A stretch of 64,000 bases of DNA, taken from assembly GCA_964567435.1 (NCBI GenBank), contig CAZMMQ010000009.1:24943-88942 (forward strand), given 5' to 3'. Under the pieces are notes generated by a model, which did no database searches, was not told where the DNA came from, and saw only the letters and a program-made list of their open reading frames with translations. The translations under genes were made by a program, and so were the position numbers. Source of the stretch: RFSX01 sp964567435 (GTDB taxonomy: Bacteria; Bacteroidota; Bacteroidia; Chitinophagales; Saprospiraceae). Of this stretch, positions 28,206-36,509 are shown piece by piece (the stretch's first letter is position 1; each line of letters opens with the position of its first letter).

Positions 28206-29003
28206 ATGCACGAAAAATACTTCGCCGCCAACCAAAAATTATGGGATGCCAAGACAAGCATTCATGTAGACAGTGACTTCTATGATATGGCCAGGTTTCT
28301 AAATGGAGGTAATTCTTTAAGAAAAATTGAGTTAGCAGAGCTACCTGATTTAAGCGGCAAGACCATCTTACACAGCCAATGTCACTTTGGTCAAGACACC
28401 TTGTCTATGCAACGTATGGGTGCTCAATGTACCGGTATAGACTTATCAGGTAAGGCAATAGAGACAGCACGCGAGTATAATGACAAGTTGAGGCTCAACG
28501 CAGAATTTGTGCAGTGCAATGTCTTTGACATAGACCAACATATTGATAAGAAATTTGACCTTGTTTTCACCTCGTATGGCGTACTAGGTTGGCTTCCAGA
28601 TATAGAGAAATGGGCCATACAAATGGCGTCTAGAGTTAAAAATGGGGGTATGTTCTACATAGTAGAGTTTCATCCTACCATGTATATGTTTGACTGGAAT
28701 GACTATAAGGTTGGATACCCGTATTTCTTTGAGAACGAACCCACTATGGAGGTAGAAGTCGGCACATATGCAGACAGGGAAAGTGATATAAAATTGGAGG
28801 AGTACTTTTGGCAGCATCACCTGAGTGAGATAATACAGGCATTGATAGACCAAGGATTAGAAGTAATTTCTTTCAAAGAATATGATTATTCGCCGTATCA
28901 AATTTTTGGAAAGGAGATCAAGCGGCAGGATCAGGAGTATCTTTTTCCTGTAAATGGTGTCAACATACCACTTACTTTTTCTTTGAAGTGTATAAAGAAG
29001 TGA
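28206..29003 (+). CDS. Class I SAM-dependent methyltransferase
   Basis: This 265-residue cytoplasmic protein has a Rossmann methyltransferase fold. Motif I is modified, KTILHSQCHFGQDTLSM (residues ~52-67), with His and Cys in place of the usual Gly-rich loop. Acidic Asp79 follows in GIDLSGKAIETAR, and FDLVFTSYGVLGWLPDIEKW holds the post-motif region near 118-137. It ends in beta strands with FPVNGVNIPLTFSLK. It resembles uncharacterised Bacteroidota methyltransferases of ~260 residues. No substrate can be assigned, and adjacent genes do not point to a pathway. The ATG start at 28206 is well supported. Confidence 0.85.
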   Translation: MHEKYFAANQKLWDAKTSIHVDSDFYDMARFLNGGNSLRKIELAELPDLSGKTILHSQCHFGQDTLSMQRMGAQCTGIDLSGKAIETAREYNDKLRLNAEFVQCNVFDIDQHIDKKFDLVFTSYGVLGWLPDIEKWAIQMASRVKNGGMFYIVEFHPTMYMFDWNDYKVGYPYFFENEPTMEVEVGTYADRESDIKLEEYFWQHHLSEIIQALIDQGLEVISFKEYDYSPYQIFGKEIKRQDQEYLFPVNGVNIPLTFSLKCIKK

Positions 29004-29098
29004 CACCAAGGAAGTAATTTAGCAATTAAATATCTGTAAATGTGTTATTTACATAATAAATATTTTTGTAAAGTATTTCATACCACTTTTATTTAGCA

Positions 29099-29106
29099 TA
29101 GATTTG
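29099..29106 (+). promoter_or_regulatory. Putative -7 promoter element of the PspC/TerB-like small-gene group
   Basis: TAGATTTG is an exact match to the TAnnTTTG -7 consensus. It would start a transcript near 29113, about 22 bases before the ATG at 29135. The spacing to an upstream TTG is poor (about 31 bases), so the -33 part is uncertain. Confidence 0.45.
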
Positions 29107-29134
29107 CGATAGTCTAACCCAAAATCGACTATAT

Positions 29135-29392
29135 ATGCAATCCTCCTCAAGAGCTATACACCCTAATAAGGTACAAATTGAAAAGGCTACTCCATTCACA
29201 CTAGGTATAAGAGAAATTATCTTTTTATCGACCATCTTATTTATTGGATTTTTTGGATTCAATGTCTGTGTGGACAAAATCACGGGTGTATCAAATGCAA
29301 AAAACATATCCAGCATCACGGTATACGAACCAGAATTTACAACTTACCATGATATCAACTTAAATCTGGATATCAACTCCAAGGTTAATTGA
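29135..29392 (+). CDS. Small hypothetical membrane protein, 85 residues
   Basis: This protein has a cytoplasmic N-terminus of ~24 residues, one membrane segment at about residues 28-45 (IIFLSTILFIGFFGFNVCV), and a short acidic or polar tail outside. I do not recognise a family. It lies directly after a promoter-like -7 element. The PspC-like gene follows on the same strand 49 bases after its stop if the GTG start there is used. Together they suggest a small envelope-linked operon. Confidence 0.6.
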   Translation: MQSSSRAIHPNKVQIEKATPFTLGIREIIFLSTILFIGFFGFNVCVDKITGVSNAKNISSITVYEPEFTTYHDINLNLDINSKVN

Positions 29393-29441
29393 TTTCACAA
29401 CCAGTTTGATTTTAAGGTGCTATCTTTTTATATTAGAGATA

Positions 29442-29660
29442 GTGGTACAAATATTAAGAGATACTGTAGAGAGATCTGTATTTGGTGTATGTAGTTATAT
29501 AGGTCAGAAAATTGGAGTCACAGGCTCCAGAGTTAGGCTATATTTCGTATACCTTTCCTTTGTTACCCTTGGCTCACCAATCATACTTTATCTGATTATC
29601 GCTTTTTGGATAAATATTAGACAATATCTTCGCAAAGGATATAACTTAATAATGCACTAA
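29442..29660 (+). CDS. PspC domain protein, short Bacteroidota type
   Basis: The frame is open from TTG at 29406, but GTG at 29442 gives a 72-residue protein of normal family length. It begins VQILRDTVERSVFGVCSYIGQKIGV, matching short PspC-like proteins (LxxxvErxvFGVCxxxGxxlGi). It then shows RVRLYFVYLSFVTLGSPIILYLIIAFWINI, the characteristic second half with a membrane-inserted hydrophobic segment. PspC proteins take part in phage-shock or envelope-stress responses in enterobacteria. In Bacteroidota these short forms have no defined role. It is followed by a TerB-like protein gene after 23 bases and is likely cotranscribed. Confidence 0.72.
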   Translation: MVQILRDTVERSVFGVCSYIGQKIGVTGSRVRLYFVYLSFVTLGSPIILYLIIAFWINIRQYLRKGYNLIMH

Positions 29661-29683
29661 ACAGACATCATTAACCGCAGTAT

Positions 29684-30082
29684 ATGCAATCAGAAGAATT
29701 ACTATCACTCCTCGTACAATTATCTAAAGTGGATAATTATTTTGATGAATTTGAATTGACTTATCTGCTAAAGGTCGGCACTTACATAGGCCTCAATGAC
29801 CAAACAGTAGAATCGCTTATCAAATCAGATAAGGTCCCAACGTCTATAAGCATTCCTCCTAATGAAATGGATAGGATGAAAATTATTTACCATATGCTTT
29901 TTCTTATGAAGGTAGATGACAAAGTATCAGAAGAGGAGACTGAGCTGCTTCATCATTATGGATTTAAGCTTGGTTTTTCTGCGCCAATGCTAGACGAATT
30001 TGTAGGTGTTGTGTCTGAATATCAGGATTCGAGAATTCCACCTGATGCACTATTAAAAATCATCAAGAAATATCAGAATTAA
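29684..30082 (+). CDS. TerB-like small helical protein
   Basis: This 132-residue, all-helical acidic protein has two segments with the TerB-type pattern. The first is LLVQLSKVDNYFDEFELTYLLKVG, like the VDG..E..E.. helices, and the second is HMLFLMKVDDKVSEEETELLHHYG. TerB-like proteins are linked to tellurite resistance, envelope stress and metal-binding Asp/Glu sites at the cytoplasmic membrane, but most are uncharacterised. It is the last gene of the three-gene group starting at 29135. The match is by pattern only, and a domain search is needed to call it TerB proper. Confidence 0.65.
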   Translation: MQSEELLSLLVQLSKVDNYFDEFELTYLLKVGTYIGLNDQTVESLIKSDKVPTSISIPPNEMDRMKIIYHMLFLMKVDDKVSEEETELLHHYGFKLGFSAPMLDEFVGVVSEYQDSRIPPDALLKIIKKYQN

Positions 30083-30094
30083 AGTGTTCTGCTT

Positions 30095-32563
30095 CTATTG
30101 TAACAATACTTTCTGAGTGGCTTTTGCTTTCCTTCCATCCTCAAAAAAGCAGGTAACAAAATATATTCCTTTTTCAAATTGACTCAAGTCAATAGCGCTT
30201 GTCTCACTTGACACTAAAATAACCTGCCCATGCTGATTATATACCTTGAGATAACTAGGTGTAGTCGTTGCATTTAAAGTGAGATAACCAGACGTAGGAT
30301 TAGGATAATATAGGTTAGTGACGTTATGTTCGATTTCTTCCGTCGAGGAGATTTCCTCTGGAAGCGTATATCTAAACATTCCCCGACCATAACTAGCAGC
30401 AACAAGGGTTCTTGATGATGAATGCAAATCGATATCAATAATTGGCACTATTGGCAATTCTGCACCCAGCAAGTCCCACTGTGCGCCTCCGTCTAAAGTC
30501 AGATAGACGCCTAAGTCGGTCGCTACAAATACAAGTCCAGGAATGACATCATCTACAATGACATCATTGACTGGAATATCCGGTAAAGTGGAACCAATAT
30601 CTACCCAATTTTGTCCTAGATCGTTAGAATAAAAAACTTGAGCGCTTGACTCCCCAAATCTAAATCCTGAGACCGTGACATAAACTCCCTGGTCATCTAA
30701 TGGATCGTGTACAATTGCAGTGATCCATCTATGAGGAATGCCCTCTGAAATATCTTCGTACGTTACTCCCCTATCTTGGGTTACCCAAACTTCACCATCA
30801 TCAGTGCCGACAAATATGATATTGCTATCATGTGATGAAACATCTATTGAAGTCAAAGACCCAAAGGTTATGTTACCCCTAGGACCATCTTCATTGACTA
30901 AGGAAGGTGAAATACTCTCCCAATCTCCGCCTCGATTTTCTGTACGGAATAAAGTCTGAGAACCTGTATAGAGCACCTCCGTATTATTGGGATCTATAGC
31001 TATAGGTGTATTCCAATTGAAAGCACCAGTAAGGCCAGAACTAATATTTGTAAAATCATCTCCACCATTATCAGATCTGGCTATATTGCCTCGCTGAGAT
31101 TCTGCATATATTATATCCGAATTATTAGGATCGACAACTACTCTAAATCCATCTCCTCCTAAAATTCCATTCCACTCATTAGTCAATTGGCTACTAATTC
31201 TATTGGTTCCATTATCTTGAGAACCACCAAAGATTAGGTCTGGATTGTTTGGGTCTATCGTACAGGTATAAAATTGGAAATTATTAATGCCCGGCAAGTA
31301 GTCTGAGTCCGAGTTTGTTGGAGATAAGCCTCGATTAACGCCACCATCATTGCCATTAAAAACAATATCAAATTCTGGATGAATAAACATTGCGTGATGG
31401 TCCACATGTGCATTTGTAAATACTTCCTCCCAATTGTTAGCACCATCTATGGATCTTGACATAGTCAGACTGGTTACATAGAGATCATTGGGATTAGTAG
31501 GGTGAATATAAATCCTGCCAAACCACCACCAAAAAGAGTTAGGTAAGATCCCATCAATAGACTTTTGCTCCCAACTATCACCTCCATCTTGAGTTAGATA
31601 TACAGCTGTAAGAGATCCTACTGCATCTGCATAGACTGCATATAATATATTCGGAGAGGATGCAGAAATCGCTATGCCTATTCTTCCTTTATCTTCTCTA
31701 GCAGTTGGTAAGCCATTGATGAGTTCTGTCCATGTGTTACCCCCATCGGATGATCTATAGATGCCAGAAGTTTCACCCCCATATTGTCTGTTATGTGGTC
31801 GTCTGATTCTTTCCCACATGGCTGCGTAAACCACGTTGCTATTGTCTGGATGGGTCACCAAATCAATACAACCAGTAGAATCAGACAAGAACAAAATTTG
31901 GTCCCAGGTATCTCCACCGTTTGTTGTTTTGTATATACCACCATGCTCATCATTCTCGAATAAAGCACCCATAGCACCCACATACACTACATCATCATTA
32001 GCAGGATCTATGGCTACTCGTCCAATAGAACCAGCATCTTCTAATCCGATATGCACCCAGGTCTCCCCTGCGTCCAAAGAGCGATAAATCCCATTACCAT
32101 CATATGCCAGAGACCCACCGCCTGCATTAGATTCTCCTGTACCAACATATATGAGGTTGTCATTATTTTGTGATATGGCCATGTCACCTATGGACAGTGC
32201 CGCCTGGTCATCAAATATAGGTCTCCAACTTTGTCCAGTATCTTCACTTAAGAATACGCCACCAGAAGCTGAGCCTGCATACACTCGTGAGTCGCTGCTA
32301 ACAGGCATTTTTATATCAGTAATTCTCCCTGAGATATTAGTTGGGCCAAGTGATTCCCATGGTTGATCGAATGCCCGTGTTTTGATGTTCTCTTTTTGTC
32401 TCTTTTGAAGGGATTTCCTATAAGCTTCTATATCAATTTTACCATGTGGGTAAGACCGTTGCATAAATAAGTAATCTGAAGGGTAGGCTTTATCCTCTAG
32501 TGTGTTTGTATGACAAGCAACAAAAAGAATGATTATTAAACCAATAAGAACGAAGTTTTTCAT
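30095..32563 (-). CDS. BNR/sortilin-like repeat protein with lipobox and T9SS type A domain
   Basis: This 822-residue surface protein has a lipoprotein signal with Cys17 (IILFVACHT). After a basic helical linker (~35-65), beta-propeller repeats with SxDxGxTW Asp-boxes run from ~75 to ~735; examples are SEDTGQSW, SLDAGETW and SSDGGNTW. Such sialidase/VPS10-like propellers bind or cleave glycans or proteins, but no catalytic residues are evident. The C-terminal ~75 residues (LYYPNPTSGYLTLN and later FEKGIYFVTCF) form a T9SS type A domain. The combination of lipobox and sorting domain is uncommon. The gene is on the minus strand, 86 bases after the phosphoglucose/phosphomannose isomerase stop. 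Confidence 0.85.
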   Translation of the reverse strand: MKNFVLIGLIIILFVACHTNTLEDKAYPSDYLFMQRSYPHGKIDIEAYRKSLQKRQKENIKTRAFDQPWESLGPTNISGRITDIKMPVSSDSRVYAGSASGGVFLSEDTGQSWRPIFDDQAALSIGDMAISQNNDNLIYVGTGESNAGGGSLAYDGNGIYRSLDAGETWVHIGLEDAGSIGRVAIDPANDDVVYVGAMGALFENDEHGGIYKTTNGGDTWDQILFLSDSTGCIDLVTHPDNSNVVYAAMWERIRRPHNRQYGGETSGIYRSSDGGNTWTELINGLPTAREDKGRIGIAISASSPNILYAVYADAVGSLTAVYLTQDGGDSWEQKSIDGILPNSFWWWFGRIYIHPTNPNDLYVTSLTMSRSIDGANNWEEVFTNAHVDHHAMFIHPEFDIVFNGNDGGVNRGLSPTNSDSDYLPGINNFQFYTCTIDPNNPDLIFGGSQDNGTNRISSQLTNEWNGILGGDGFRVVVDPNNSDIIYAESQRGNIARSDNGGDDFTNISSGLTGAFNWNTPIAIDPNNTEVLYTGSQTLFRTENRGGDWESISPSLVNEDGPRGNITFGSLTSIDVSSHDSNIIFVGTDDGEVWVTQDRGVTYEDISEGIPHRWITAIVHDPLDDQGVYVTVSGFRFGESSAQVFYSNDLGQNWVDIGSTLPDIPVNDVIVDDVIPGLVFVATDLGVYLTLDGGAQWDLLGAELPIVPIIDIDLHSSSRTLVAASYGRGMFRYTLPEEISSTEEIEHNVTNLYYPNPTSGYLTLNATTTPSYLKVYNQHGQVILVSSETSAIDLSQFEKGIYFVTCFFEDGRKAKATQKVLLQ

Positions 32564-32649
32564 ACATACTGTTTTGTCGAAGTAAGTTTAAGCTCCTCAT
32601 TGGACCCCCAGCGTGCACTGGCAGATCACAGACTGTTAAACCTTGGTGC

Positions 32650-33639
32650 TTAGACTTTCCCAAGCTCAGATTTAAGAAAATCAATAACATCTATTTCAAT
32701 AGCATCTACACCTTTAATTTCTGACAGATACCAAGATATCCAATCACCAAGATTTACCAGATAAAGTGATTTCTCTATTAGAGAATTGCCTTTGGAGTAT
32801 ATATCTATGATTGTACCTGAATATTTAGAAATGATTTTCTCATTGATCTCCATACGGATTTGATTACGGCGATGGTCGTCCTTATTCTTAAGATATATGA
32901 CGGCTTTGTCAGGATGATTTTCTGTCCAACCGACCAATTCATTATGGTTCATTTCTGGCACAACATGATGCCAACATAACATCTTTGCATTCTCATTTAT
33001 CTGTTGTCTCAATCTAACTGCCACAGCTTCTATGCGATCTGTGCTATAAATTATTGGCACCTTATCATGTATGCGTTCTGCCACTTGTTTTGCAGCATTC
33101 TTGATGGCCTCTTGGTCAAATTTTATAAGGTCAACAGCAGATTTAATTTCTGACTTAAACGACCCATCAATTAATCCTAATTTATGAAGAATAAAAAGTT
33201 GTTGGACTATAGAGTATCCAAGACAAGCTCTGGGAGATGGCCAATCTGAAGGAACCTGAATATAATCCAGGCCTCGGTTCTGAGCTTCCTGTATCAATTT
33301 ACCTCCGGATGATACAATGACTACCTTGGCATCAGTATCCATCATTTGGTTAAAGGCTTCCAATGTTTCCTCTGTATTTCCCGAATACGATGAACAGATG
33401 GCCAGCGTATACCTATCAATATATTTAGGTATTGAATAACCTTTTCCTACCGTATATGGTACTGCACATTTTTCTCTTACAAAAGCCTTTACAAAATCTG
33501 CTCCGATACCGGACCCACCTAGACCAGCAACATAAGCTTTCAAAATCTTATGTGTATGGAAATTTATTACAGCTTTCTCTCCTATCTCTAATGCCTCTAA
33601 CAATTGATCAGGAAACCTACTTATCAGCTTATCCATCAT
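32650..33639 (-). CDS. Bifunctional phosphoglucose/phosphomannose isomerase
   Basis: This 329-residue cytoplasmic enzyme has a two-part SIS fold. It interconverts glucose-6-P or mannose-6-P with fructose-6-P, linking glycolysis and mannose metabolism. GLGGSGIG is at residues 39-46, SSYSGNTEE at 83-91 and VIVSSGGKL at 107-115. A C-terminal SIS domain has WHHVVPEMNHNELVGW, with the conserved His and Glu. The family (TIGR02128) is known mainly from archaea and many Bacteroidota. A -7-like TACTTTTG precedes it at 33663-33670. It is divergent from the yraN gene across 52 bases. Confidence 0.9.
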   Translation of the reverse strand: MMDKLISRFPDQLLEALEIGEKAVINFHTHKILKAYVAGLGGSGIGADFVKAFVREKCAVPYTVGKGYSIPKYIDRYTLAICSSYSGNTEETLEAFNQMMDTDAKVVIVSSGGKLIQEAQNRGLDYIQVPSDWPSPRACLGYSIVQQLFILHKLGLIDGSFKSEIKSAVDLIKFDQEAIKNAAKQVAERIHDKVPIIYSTDRIEAVAVRLRQQINENAKMLCWHHVVPEMNHNELVGWTENHPDKAVIYLKNKDDHRRNQIRMEINEKIISKYSGTIIDIYSKGNSLIEKSLYLVNLGDWISWYLSEIKGVDAIEIDVIDFLKSELGKV

Positions 33640-33662
33640 ATCCTATCTATTTTTTATATTAC

Positions 33663-33670
33663 CAAAAGTA
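33663..33670 (-). promoter_or_regulatory. Putative -7 promoter element of the isomerase gene
   Basis: The minus strand reads TACTTTTG, an exact match to TAnnTTTG, 24 bases before the start at 33639. No TTG is seen at the expected -33 distance. Confidence 0.4.
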
Positions 33671-33691
33671 CGACATACATATTAAGAAAAA

Positions 33692-34054
33692 ATGTTATCT
33701 AATAACGAAATAGGGCAGAAAGGAGAACAATTGGCAGTAAATTATCTGTTAGAGAATGGGTATAATTTGTTAGAGACTAACTGGAGATACAAGAGAGCAG
33801 AAATTGATATTATAGCAAAAAAAGATGGTGTCCTCATTTTTGTAGAGGTAAAAACCAGAAACTATACATATTTCGGTCATCCTGCAGAATTTGTAACCAA
33901 AAAGAAAGAATCCATGGTAATAGATGCCGCACAACGCTATATGGAAAGCATCGAATACAGTTGGGAAATTAGATTTGATATTATAACCATAATCCTCACA
34001 AAATCAGGCAATTGCGAAAAATTAGAGCACTTTAAGGATGCCTTCTTTGCATAG
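33692..34054 (+). CDS. YraN family (UPF0102) endonuclease-fold protein
   Basis: This 120-residue protein carries the UPF0102 restriction-endonuclease-like core. Glu37 and Asp39 lie in YKRAEIDIIAKKDG, and Glu52 and Lys54 in FVEVKTR. Family members are predicted nucleases or Holliday-junction-resolvase-like proteins of uncertain role. The length is normal and the start ATG is well placed. It is divergent from the isomerase gene and precedes rpmE2 on the same strand. Although its core motif fits a nuclease, no biological role is established for it here. Confidence 0.88.
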   Translation: MLSNNEIGQKGEQLAVNYLLENGYNLLETNWRYKRAEIDIIAKKDGVLIFVEVKTRNYTYFGHPAEFVTKKKESMVIDAAQRYMESIEYSWEIRFDIITIILTKSGNCEKLEHFKDAFFA

Positions 34055-34098
34055 CAGATTATATTGTCCTACTCCTTTATTTATAGACTAGAATATCC

Positions 34099-34106
34099 TA
34101 TCTTTG
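34099..34106 (+). promoter_or_regulatory. Putative -7 promoter element of the L31 gene
   Basis: TATCTTTG followed by CAGCCC matches the Bacteroidota -7 consensus. It predicts transcription from about 34113 and a leader of ~38 bases before the ATG of rpmE2. The nearest upstream TTG is about 33 bases away and does not fit the usual spacing. Confidence 0.5.
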
Positions 34107-34150
34107 CAGCCCTAATTGGAAAAATCTAAGAATCTTAATAAACAAAAACG

Positions 34151-34465
34151 ATGAAAAAAGGAATTCATCCTGAAAATTACAGAACAGTCGTATTCCAGGA
34201 TTTCTCTGTAGATAAATCTTGGTTGGGACGATCTGCCGCAGATTCCAAAGAAACTATTAAGTGGGAAGATGGCAACGAATATCCACTCATAAAGTTGGAG
34301 ATTTCATCTGAGTCACATCCTTTCTTTACCGGCAAGATGACTTTTGTGGATACTGCAGGTAGAATCGATAAATTCAACAAGAAATTCGCGAAGTTCAATA
34401 AAGAAACTGGACAACCTGATATATCTCAGCAGGATGACGCTGAAGCGGAGAAGGACGGTGAATAA
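34151..34465 (+). CDS. rpmE2: 50S ribosomal protein L31, type B
   Basis: This 104-residue ribosomal protein has the type B L31 start (MKKGIHPENYRTVVFQDFSV). It also has HPFFTGKMTFVDTAGRIDKFNKKF, the family-defining helix and strand. It lacks the CxxC zinc motif of type A L31, as expected for type B. The C-terminal ~20 residues are an acidic tail (QQDDAEAEKDGE) common in Bacteroidota. A promoter-like element and a strong terminator bracket it, so it is probably a single-gene transcript. Confidence 0.93.
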   Translation: MKKGIHPENYRTVVFQDFSVDKSWLGRSAADSKETIKWEDGNEYPLIKLEISSESHPFFTGKMTFVDTAGRIDKFNKKFAKFNKETGQPDISQQDDAEAEKDGE

Positions 34466-34473
34466 AAACATAT

Positions 34474-34504
34474 AAAAGCCCCTTGTATAAGGGGCTTTTT
34501 TTTT
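34474..34504 (+). terminator. Terminator of rpmE2
   Basis: An 11-base perfect stem, aaaagcccctt (34474-34484) with aaggggctttt (34489-34499), has a four-base loop and a run of T residues to 34504, a strong Rho-independent terminator. Confidence 0.9.
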
Positions 34505-34547
34505 GCTCTATTGATAAGTCAGACTTTGACAAATGTAACTTTCAGAA

Positions 34548-35756
34548 ATGAATGAAAACATTATCCTTTTTGATGACGATTACTGGCAAGCATTACTTCC
34601 GCTAACCTATACTAGGCCTATTGGGGATTTAAGGGTAGGTATATTGAAAATTAGTGAGAAGTGGACATCCAGAATAGGCGGCAAGATCAGCTACATTACA
34701 CAAGACTATCTTGCTGAAAAATTCCCTATAAATATCTCAGATAACAATCTCGTCATCAATGCCAGACTTTTACCCAATGATAACATTTCCAATCTTATAG
34801 TACAATTAGAATTTAATGAAGCATTGCTGTTTGGAGAAACTCTAATAGCCGCAAGATTAAACAGACAGCAATTCGATAACCTAATTGCAGAAAAGGCACT
34901 TGATGAACTCAAGGGAATTGATATTGCTAAATATGAGAAATACTTGCACTTACTATCCAGACCTTACGATATATTTTTAGAAAATAGTAGAGAGATTGCA
35001 AAAGATTATAAGATACTTACTTACAATCGCAACTCACGCCAGATTTCTTATCACAATTATCCAATAAATCCAGATAACATTTTTATTGCTGAGGATGCAG
35101 AAGTGACCTTCAGCTCACTCAATGCAACAAATGGTCCTATCTACATAGGAAAAGGTGCCAAAGTAATGGAAGGCTCACATATCAGAGGACCTTTCGCCTT
35201 ATGTGATCACGCTGTAGTCAAAATGGGTACAAGAATATACGGCGGTACTACAGTTGGCCCATATAGTAAAGTTGGTGGAGAACTAAGTAATGTTGTTATA
35301 CAGGGTTACTCCAACAAGGGTCATGATGGTTATCTTGGCAACTCCGTCTTAGGCGAGTGGTGTAATCTAGGCGCTGATACTAATTGTTCCAACCTCAAGA
35401 ATAATTATACAGAAGTCAAAGTATGGAATTATGAGTCAGACTCGTTTAAAAAAACCGGACTCCAATTCTGTGGACTCATAATGGGTGACCACAGTAAGAC
35501 TGGTATTAATACAATGATAAATACTGGTACAGTTGTAGGCGTGAGTGCGAATATATTTGGAAGTGGCTTCCCTCGCAATTTTATTCCATCATATTCTTGG
35601 GGAGGGAGTGCTGGCTATAGTTCCTACTTATTGGAAAAAGCCTATGATACTATGTCTAAAGTAATGGAAAGAAGGCACCAGCCTCTGGACGAAATAGATA
35701 AAGTCATTCTAGGACATGTATACCATACCACTGCGACTTACAGACAATGGGAGTAA
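34548..35756 (+). CDS. GlmU-family protein with left-handed beta-helix
   Basis: This 402-residue protein resembles the GlmU-like group with a diverged nucleotidyltransferase domain (residues ~1-180; IILFDDDYWQALLPLTYTRPIGDLRVG). A left-handed beta-helix follows (~185-370), with hexapeptide-type repeats and the Asn/Gly-rich stretch GEWCNLGADTNCSNLKNNYTEVKV. These proteins are thought to act in sugar-nucleotide synthesis, but the usual GlmU N-terminal loop for UTP is not present. It is the start of a run of plus-strand genes ending at 37724. Its substrate is unknown. Confidence 0.85.
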   Translation: MNENIILFDDDYWQALLPLTYTRPIGDLRVGILKISEKWTSRIGGKISYITQDYLAEKFPINISDNNLVINARLLPNDNISNLIVQLEFNEALLFGETLIAARLNRQQFDNLIAEKALDELKGIDIAKYEKYLHLLSRPYDIFLENSREIAKDYKILTYNRNSRQISYHNYPINPDNIFIAEDAEVTFSSLNATNGPIYIGKGAKVMEGSHIRGPFALCDHAVVKMGTRIYGGTTVGPYSKVGGELSNVVIQGYSNKGHDGYLGNSVLGEWCNLGADTNCSNLKNNYTEVKVWNYESDSFKKTGLQFCGLIMGDHSKTGINTMINTGTVVGVSANIFGSGFPRNFIPSYSWGGSAGYSSYLLEKAYDTMSKVMERRHQPLDEIDKVILGHVYHTTATYRQWE

Positions 35757-35783
35757 CCTCTTTCTAATAGCTAGTCTAAGTAT

Positions 35784-36458
35784 ATGCAACATCCAAGGTG
35801 GAAAAAGCTTCTAAGCTATGTAAAGGAAATTTCGCTAGAAAAAACAAGTTCACTTTCTAATCCATACCTAGAAGTCCTTCTCGTCAAAGGCCGTCATCAA
35901 CTTGTAACCAAGGACGCTATCTATTCTTATGATGATAAGTATGAGAATTTCAAGATTGCATTTGAACGCATAGATTTAGACATGTTGCCTGGCCAACGGG
36001 TTCTGCTTTTAGGACTAGGTCTTGGGTCCGTTATATACATTTTGGAGAGGATACAGGGTAAAAAGTATGACTATAGAGCTTTGGAAGTAGATCCTGAAAT
36101 ATGCAGAATGTGCAACACCTATACACTACTCGACTTAGACTCTTTCGTAGAAGTGGTCCCTCAAGAAGCTATGCGATTTCTAGATCAAGATCAGCAAAAA
36201 TATGATCTAATTATAATGGATATATTTCAGAGTGCTGTAATTCCAAAGAAGTTTCAGACAAAAGCGTTTCTAAGAATGCTCAATGCCAAATTACATAGCG
36301 GAGGGTTATTAATGTATAATAGAATGAACATAACAAATGAGGATCAAGAAAAGAATAAGCACTTTAAGGCAGTGATGGATACGGTCTTTTCAAATAATGC
36401 ATCTATTACCACCAAAACAAATATAATTATGTTGAGTAATGGTAACTATCTACTCTAG
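35784..36458 (+). CDS. Spermidine-synthase-like SAM-binding protein
   Basis: This 224-residue protein has the spermidine synthase-type Rossmann fold: GQRVLLLGLGLGSVIYILE at 70-88 (motif I), the acidic RALEVDPEI after it, and YDLIIMDIFQSAVIPKKF with motif IV near 146-163. Authentic spermidine synthases carry a GGG-type motif and a D at the aminopropyl site; here the Gly loop is GLGLGS. It is therefore best called a class I methyltransferase of the spermidine synthase-like group. It follows the GlmU-like gene by 27 bases, so they are probably cotranscribed. Confidence 0.82.
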   Translation: MQHPRWKKLLSYVKEISLEKTSSLSNPYLEVLLVKGRHQLVTKDAIYSYDDKYENFKIAFERIDLDMLPGQRVLLLGLGLGSVIYILERIQGKKYDYRALEVDPEICRMCNTYTLLDLDSFVEVVPQEAMRFLDQDQQKYDLIIMDIFQSAVIPKKFQTKAFLRMLNAKLHSGGLLMYNRMNITNEDQEKNKHFKAVMDTVFSNNASITTKTNIIMLSNGNYLL

Positions 36459-36509
36459 AGCTCCTTTTTATTTGAGTATTTTTACTTTTTTAAAAATCAA
36501 TAATACAGA

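Noticed and set aside
33432..33713. Plus-strand frame of 93 residues across the isomerase start
   Set aside because: It is antisense to the isomerase gene and overlaps the yraN start. No motif is present.
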